Assembly: GCA_900660155.1 (NCBI GenBank)
Contig: CABFPE010000030.1
Location: 2,077,845-2,139,213 of the forward strand
From: Hofstenia miamia
Taxonomy: Eukaryota > Xenacoelomorpha > Acoela > Hofsteniidae
Direction: 5' to 3'
DNA length: 61,369 bases
Positions 41,801 to 50,800 of the stretch are shown piece after piece (positions within the stretch are counted from its first letter, which is position 1; the number at the start of each line of letters is the position of its first letter). A program made the position numbers and the translations under genes. Under the pieces are notes generated by a model. That model saw only the letters and a program-made list of their open reading frames with translations. It was not told where the DNA came from and ran no database searches.

Positions 41801-44792
41801 TGCTAACGTCAGCAAAAGTGTCTGAATAAAAATGTTTTTTTTGAATTTTTGAAATTATTTATCCCATGGTACTTTTGTGAGAAACTTCATGACAATAGCA
41901 TTACAATATCAAAAATAAACCTGGGGTATTTTTACCCCCTTGTGAAAACAATGTACAAAAAAAGGTTGGGAGGATTAGGGTTAAACAAATTTTCGTCCCT
42001 AAATCTACAATATTTAGAAAAGATTGATGTTAATGTTAGTCAATAGGCAAAAGATGTAAAACAATTAAAACAAAGAATTTCCATATAATCTCTTAATCTT
42101 ATCAATTAGTTAGTTTATCAACTGAACTCGAAGAATAAACCTCGTAATTTGCTCCATCATTTGCGTCTGAATAAGAAGCATTTTCGATGGTAAGATGTTG
42201 TCAAGTACCCAATTTTGATTGTTTCGAATAGCTTCTTGATCGGTAATACAAAGACAATTGAAAACTTCTAATATCTAAAAATTGTATTGATAATATTGTA
42301 CTACTATTCAATTTAAATGTAATGTAAAAAAAGTCGTTCAAGACAACTTTAGAAGCATGGGTGTAGCACCACGGGGTGGGACTATAGACGATACAGCCGA
42401 CCCTGAATCACTCTCATAGCGTTTGCTTAAAATATGTATTTTCACACATAACAATACAAATTGTTAATATCTATAAAATTGTATCAACCTTTTTACAGGA
42501 ATTAACAAAAATTAATGGAAAAAATTTCTCACAAACATCTGAATTGACCAATGAGAAAATACTTAGCCCCTTTCCTCTCTAAACGAAAAATGTCAGCTAT
42601 GCCTTTGATACAAAAGGAAGGTACAATAGTATTAATAAAAAAAACACTGCTACATACCTTGGCATCTCGTCCACATTTGTCCAACATTGCTACAAGAGCT
42701 TGAATGTGTGACTCATTTACGTTGCACACGGCCTCAGGACTGCTTTGTAGAACACAATAAATTACATCGAGTACACTTTGATTTGCATCTTCTCCTAATC
42801 TTCGAATCAACCAATCCAAACTTGAGACTTCTGCAAACTTACTGCAATTATTTCGATTTCCTCTAATTAGTGCAGCTAAAAACCGACATTTCAGAGTTGT
42901 AAACATCATTAAGTGCACATCTATAAACATTACTAAAAATAATAAACTTATAGTTTGACTAAATATTCAATCTTAAATGTTAGGTTTTACTTACAAGCCT
43001 CTCGACAATAACATTTGTGTATTTTTTTGTTTGATTAAAATTACAGATAAGACTTAAATTCAAACCTAGCAACGTAAAAAATGACACAAGTAAATTTGAC
43101 CAATCAGCCATCGATTCAATGTCAATATTATGATCGAATTCGCGGCTTTTCATGCGATAAACGCTGAGTTTTTCAACCGCGTCAATGAGAATGTTGATGA
43201 ATCCTTCATCTTGGAATAGCGCTTGCCTGTTTTTTAAGTTTCTCAATTCCATTTGCCGCTCCTCGTGTTCTAAACCAAAATTTGCAATACAGTATATATT
43301 ATTTTGAACGCAAACACTTTCAATGTATAAATGTCTCATTAAATATCAAATCATTTAATGAAAATCTTATTCCAATTTTAGCAAAAAAAACCTTCAAATA
43401 AATTTCATACTTCCTGCCGAAGCCAAACATGACAATCAGATCAATTTCATGGTTTAAAAAAATTCATACCCAATTCCTCTTCAGATGGAGTGAAGTATGT
43501 GATTAAATCTTGCAAAAGATCATTCATTATTTCTTCGTTGCATGATACCCAAATGTCTTCATCGCTAGTAAGAGGGCGTAGAGAACGAAGCGCACGTAAA
43601 AAATCTGTAAAAACTCGGTAGCTCTTCATTATATTGCAGGTAGCCGTGACTTCTTCTGACTGGCCAATTGTCAATGTAAATCCATCGTCAACCTGACCAT
43701 CATGAAGAAGACACACTCTTTTCTCTTGCGTCTGTGAGGGTACCTAATTGAAAGCACAAGATAATCTAAGGAAATACAAGCATATTATATAATGACTGAC
43801 CGACATATTCTAACTAAAATATAGTGGCAGAAGACAATAATTAAATAAACTATATAATCTGATTAATACACGTTTCTTTCGAAATCATACGATCATAGCA
43901 AGATCTTAACTTGTACAATACTACGGACTACATACGGACCGCATAGATTCAATAAAAAGCTTCTTCAACTGAAACAGATGTAAGTTAGCATGTTTGCATA
44001 TTTCAAAATGCACATCATGCGAGAGCTAATTTTTCAGTGTTCAGAGATTTTGAAATATTTCTTTTATCAACAATTTTGTCGCTATCACTAGTAATTAATA
44101 GTTGTAAAAGATAACTGTTAAAAAAAAGGGAAAAATGAAAATACATTTGCTTCACTTCGTGTAGAAGAGAGCCAAAAGTTCGTAGCTACGTGCTTGAAAT
44201 AAACAGTATCATCGTTATATTGAATAGCCGGCTGTCCTTCGAGTGGGTCTTGGGCTAAATCCCATTCAATGTTTTCTTCATCCTAAAACGGAGAGTTAAT
44301 AGTACAACGGACTGACAAAACTTATGCAAGAAACAGTTGAGACAATTAGCACTCTAACTTCACACAAAGGCACTAAAAGGATTAGTATATATTTTGCGTC
44401 TAACTAATGAACTAGTTAAAATAGAAGAACATCAAACAAAAAAATATATGATTCTAATAAATTTTACACAAATTGGACTGAATTCAAAACAAAAACTACA
44501 TATTTATTATTGTATACCAATAAATGCATACACAAGTATACATGAAAGTATTTATATGGTGTAGTATCAATAATTATAAGATAAATTTATAAACTTTTAA
44601 GCAGCTAAATAATCAGTGGGAGGAGATTGACACAATGCACATTGATCCATGCGTTCTTTTACTTTTCAATGTTTAATGGGACTGGATTGGATCATTTTTG
44701 CAAAATAGTAAATATAGTTATGCCTGCAGCCATGGGTTAACTCAAGACCTATTAAGTCTTGGTTAAATACATTATACGTTTAAATTGCTATG

Positions 44793-44830
<38 letters not shown>

Positions 44831-47800
44831 TATATATATACCAATAGATGTCTACTTTAAGAAATAATGTTACAAATATACCCTAAGATATTCTTCTAAT
44901 TTTTTTCAAATAAATGCTGAATATTCGAAAAATTCAATTCATGCCACTGTCGACAATGCCCTGAAAGAAACACAAAATAGCGTTAAAACAATTCTAGTTT
45001 TTGGAAATTCTAGAGTAAATTGGTCCAATAAGAAAATAAAATAATGAAAATGATATTTTGCTTACTTTTCCTTTATAAATAGCAAATAAGGTCCCCTCAC
45101 AGCTGGCCTGAGCGGGCTCGACTAAATCAAGCAGGTATGTGTCGCTAGGCTTCACTCCATCATTTCTGATCAGTTCTGTTACTCTTTCACTGTTTCTAAT
45201 TGACAGAAATTTTCCAGAAGCTAAGTGGCGTAAACGAAACGACTGACCTCGTTGTAAACAGCTGCAGTTCCATCTAAAGTCTTCAATTTAACAACTAAAA
45301 CTATAGCCCAAAAATAATTAAGGTTAAAATATATATTGAGAAATGGATCATGACACGTTTCATAGCAGAAGGGCTAATACAAAAATTCACATTAATTCAT
45401 AGATTTATTGTTATATTTTATTTATTTCTTCTAAAAAATTCACAATTTTATAAGTAATTCTACTCAATAAAAAACTACACAATGAATTTAGGCAGAGCTT
45501 AACACGCATGTAAAATATGTAAACTCAACATTTGATATTTTATTTTTGAAGACATAATTTATAAGTTCTATGACATTCACTTTATCTGAATCGATTTTCG
45601 TGTGCTGCTACCATATCGCATATTTATCATGGATCATTATTATTTTTTGATTCAGATCTATTCTAGATCCATGCAATTCCTATGTATTGATTCATGGGAT
45701 TTCCATGTATCCAGATTCATGGGATTTCCACGTATCCACGGATTATTATAAAGAAAACTAGCAAGTCGTCAAAGACAAGCAGTCGTACTTTAATAGGAAC
45801 ATGAACAAAATGAAATTTACGACAAAATGAATGACTCGACAGTATACCATACCAACTACAAAACGGTGGTATCTTCCTATACCGCGGTATTCTCGATAGT
45901 AAAGTGCAGAAATTTTGAAAAAACTAAGAAGAACGACAATAAAATCATTTACTTTTCTATGCCGTGTTCAACTTTTATATTAATTTGGTTGGAGTTTGAC
46001 TTGTAAAAAGGGAATGGAGAAGACTTCACTAGTGAGTTTATTAGCAGTGGTTTGCTAAACACTACATATAGTATCTTTCATAAAGTCCGTAGCCATTTTC
46101 AACACGAATTCGGCTTATTCCTAAAGAAGTGTAGAAAAGATAACCAGAGAGATTTCAACACATCATTATATGCAAAGATATTAATGGTACTACAATCAAT
46201 CACTAACGTCTACTGCATACAATTCAGGAGCAATTGTCTATAATTACTCTAGTAAACACTGCTACTGAGTTAAAAAAATTTTGGATCCACAAAGCATCCG
46301 CGAGATCATTTTCATATTTTCAGATCCATGGAAACTTCTATGGATCTCCAGATCCATTGACATGTCTGGCTGCTACATAACAGTAAAGAAAGCCGAACTT
46401 AACACTAGAACTCCGAAAATTAAATACACTCTTTAATTCCTAATCCGGTCATAAATGACCAGTATTTGTGTAGCATTTATTACAGTGAGATTTATACAGG
46501 TATTCAGGTTCATATTTAATAAACACTGCTACTGCTATCTGATGCAATATCCCACATAATTACATAATTTGATTAAAAGCCTGCATTGCTGCCTCTCTTG
46601 CCATTAATTTTTAACTAAAACGATCAAAACTGGTAAATACATGCTCAATATAAAGTATATTACTGCATAAATATAACTACACAAACGCATGCATGAAATG
46701 TTTAATCTGGGTCACAAATGACCGATTTTCGGAGTTTAAAGGGTATTAATGATTTTTAATATCTAAGTCTGTCTGTTTTACGAAAATGTCATCAATTCGT
46801 ACTTTACAGCAGAATTAGTTAATATACATGTAGGGAAGTAGTTGTTTAACAATTGCATCAAAAACGGTCACAAATGACCGGTTCGGAGTTCTAGTGTTAA
46901 ATGTCGGCCTACTTTCTCGACTCATTTTTGGAATAACTAGACTATTGAGACTTTTCCTTAGAAAAACACTAGAATTCATTATTATTTGAGGATTAAATAT
47001 TAAACGTACGGTAGTTTTATAGGCCCATTCCCTTACTTTTACTTACAGTCAACTAATGTAAGTAAACCTTGAAAAAATTATAACATACTCACCACCCCAA
47101 TGCTATTTTTTAGTTTTATTGATCCTAGTGTATTTATGCCATCTTCATCAATTAAAAATAAAACAAACCTCGTCTGGGGATTAGCATACGAAAATTGTGT
47201 TGCAGAAATTATATAAAATTGTTATGATTTGAAATATGGGACTTATAGTTTAAGAACTGATATATTTACAAAACAATGCTAAAAGGGGAAATATGCATAA
47301 TTAAATGGTATCATAAAATTTGGGGCTGCTTGAAATGGAATAACATTCAAATAGTTAGCATTGATGAATATTGAATTAATTTGCATAAGTTTATTTTGTT
47401 AAACTATGTTACATGTATGTATATTTCCACTTAAAATAAACATCATATAGGACGATGATTATAAAATAGATTTCTTATCTTGAATTAGTTTAAACATAAA
47501 TAATCATGAACATCTGTGGTGGTTAAGCACTAACTCACCGAGAGCGAACGAATTCAATTCTCCAAAGTGAACGCGATTGATCACCAACGTCTCCTCCACA
47601 TTCATAAATAACTGGACTAAACTCAAGGTAAATAAACAGAAGGAACTAAATCACTGACCTAGTGTTCCTCAACTGACGTTCAATAACGCCGACAGATGTG
47701 AAATATTCATCTTGGCCTTTAAATATCCTTACGACGTCTCCACCACTTACGTATCCACAAACTTTTGCGTCACCTAAAAAGCTTCCATGATATAAATACC

Positions 47801-50800
47801 TTCTATTTGACATTAACTTAACAAGAGTCGACAACGACTTCCAATAATCCGTGTGAGTGAAATTGAATTAGAGGGAGAAGGTCGGACTATCATTTAATAA
47901 AAACTCATTGCTTATTAAAAACAAATTTAACATGATGAGGAAACAAATGTTGTTTTAACAAAAAATAAATCAAAGTTTTTTAATGGATGATAAATTTGAA
48001 AATATTTCTGTAGAGTCAGTAGAACTTTTCCTCTTGCAGCTAGAAATAAGTAAGAACAAACAAAAGTTGATAAATTCTAATAAAAGATGGTCTAATAACA
48101 ATTTTGTTTTAGACGTGCTTATCTAAGAGTTGCAATTTTTTTATCGATGTTTCTGATTATTTTAACATATTGGATTTGATAATCAAGTGAAATTTTTTGC
48201 AATGGAAATTTGCAAATTTTTTGGGGGTTTCAACCAAACCACGTATTTAAAGCCGAATATGTAAAAATACGTTATTTTCTGCTAAATTGAAGGTTTTCTT
48301 TACTAAAAATTACGAGAACATCAGTAAATTTTAGCAAAAGCACTAAAAGATTAGAATTACCACGAGTTTTCATCCATTAATGAGACGGCTGTGAATAGTT
48401 CGTGGGAATCAGATTTTTTGTTATTTTTTAAAAAGAATAATTCAACCCCATCTTAAAGTACTTAAAAGCGGATTTAAAGCTGACTACATTGATTCTGTAA
48501 TAAACGATTAAAAATTAACGTTGCATTGCACTTCATGCTACTTTTTACTCGCACGAGGGCAAAGCTAATGAGCTAGTTTATCGCATAGGGCTTAAAAACT
48601 TTGAAAAGCTGCCAGTGGACTTGATCCGATTAAAAGATAATAAAAAAGATGTGGACCTTTTTGGAGAATAGTCATAGCCAAGGGGGTAGATTGGAATGAA
48701 GCAACAACAGAAAGAGGATTCTTAGCAGCATAGATGTATCTTTCAGATGACACACTTGTTAATACGATTTCATCATTTACTCGCACTTTATCACCATCAG
48801 CACGTTGTTTACTAGCAGTATTTAGAATCCACCATGATCTTTCGACTAAATATTTTAAAATACGATTAAATTAATGAAAAGTGACAAATACCTTGTCCAT
48901 CAGTTAGTCCAACATCAAATGCGAGCTTGTCATTTGCGGGTGAGGTTGTCATGCATGCTAAATACTTCCCACTTTGACAATGTTTCAAGCATATTGCATG
49001 ACCATAAAGAAGAGTTTTGTGCCCAACCTAAAACAGTCATGTTAACCAATGTATTACCATTGCCACGATATATGATGGAATTGTTTACCAACATAGAGCT
49101 GAAATGAATTCATAAATATGAAATTACAATATGCAAGAATATATAGTTTATCTAATTTTAGTGTAGATTTTTGTGTATAAGCCACCAACATGTATAGCCG
49201 CTTCCCAAACCTTGAAGGGTAATTTTTGAGTTACAGGTATAAAACGTGTATAAGTCGCATCCACCACCACATAATTTTATCCTTAGCCACATACATTTTT
49301 CCATTCATTTAACAAACTTAATTTAACCTAGTCACCAGTACTGGATATTCTTAGTGTCTTATTGCTGAATAAATTATTTTCAGATTTTGCGCATTCTAAA
49401 ATGTACGCGTATAGGCGTTTTGCGCATTCTAAAATGTACGCGTATAGGCGTAATTCAAACTTTTAAACAAAATTTTAGGCTCACAGGTGCGGCTTTACAG
49501 TGCATAACATGATTTGCGAATACTTTTGAAATTGCATGGACTGTCTAAATTCAGATGACTTTTCTAAGATCAGTGGTTTTTAAGAGAATGTCCCAACCGA
49601 TCTGATATTGATCAATAATAGTATGACAGTAAATTGAAATGACATGACGTTATATCACCAATTAGTACCTTCTGGCTAAAACTAATATTTTGACCTAGTC
49701 TGCACGATCACCATTCGTAGATAAGGAAATGTAAGAAAAATGAACGTTTACATGTGATAAACATCAAAGATGTTAAAAAGCATTGATTACGTTATAAAGA
49801 TGCAAAACCAAGAAAACTCAATATAAAAAATAATACCACAGGTTCTGGCGTCGAGTCTATGTTGGATAGAAGCTCGTGCAGAGCTTTCTTTGACATTGCA
49901 TTGTCGCACACGAAACTACATGATATGATGTCAGCTGGAACATTCTAAAGAAACTAAGTCATTTAAAGTTAAATTTTTAATTAACTATAAAGAATCAGGG
50001 CCGAAGCAATGGGAATTTTTTTCTTGTTTTCATGTTAGTGTAATTATTGTGATTTTCGATGGGACAACATTTGCCGTGTAAAAATAGGGCCCAACGTAGA
50101 AAGCATAGTCCAGTGCTCTGTACAGTATTGCTGCAGAGGTAATCAATACAAATTTTTTAAATTTTATACTGAGAGGTATAAAAATTTTAAGTTCATCAAA
50201 ACGGATCTATCTGACTTAAATACATAAAAACAGATAAATGTGTATACCGCGGATATACTGAGGAAAATAGAACAGAGTATATTATTAAAGAAAAATAGAA
50301 AAAATTAATTCTTACCATACTGTATATTTTGAAATTGCAAACCTACAAAATTTTCAATCACAAGAAACTTTGGTTTCTCTGATATTACAAAGTGACCACA
50401 ATAAAAATTATTTTAATGGAGCACTTTACAGTTCTGCCGTCTTATGGTAAACCACCTTATCTGCAAATTTTTGAACTTCCAGTTTATTGCTTAGTATGGC
50501 AAATCAACTTACAGGATGCTCAATGTCGAGATATTTCATGGTGAAATAGAATAAATGCAATCAGTAAAATTTATTAATATGTGAGTGAGTTTGTTATACA
50601 CTTTTTGTAGATTAAGTGATTTGCCTTTTAACGACAGAGTAACTTTATATATTCTAAAACACATTGAAAAACTAACTCTATATTAGCGTTGAAAACTAGA
50701 AAGTGACATCGTATACCCGATTTCGGATTTCGGGTCGGGTCTTGTTCGAGTATCAAATTGTGGGATCGGGTCGAGTTTGGGTACATGGGTTATTAAAAAA

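Noticed and set aside
47095..47175. Possible exon ([16 protein letters not shown]) between RyR exons 7 and 8
   Set aside because: No clear acceptor. Exons 7 and 8 join in phase and give continuous MIR similarity.
48001..48130. Plus-strand small ORF starting [12 protein letters not shown]
   Set aside because: About 45 codons, no recognised similarity, antisense within a RyR intron, expected by chance.
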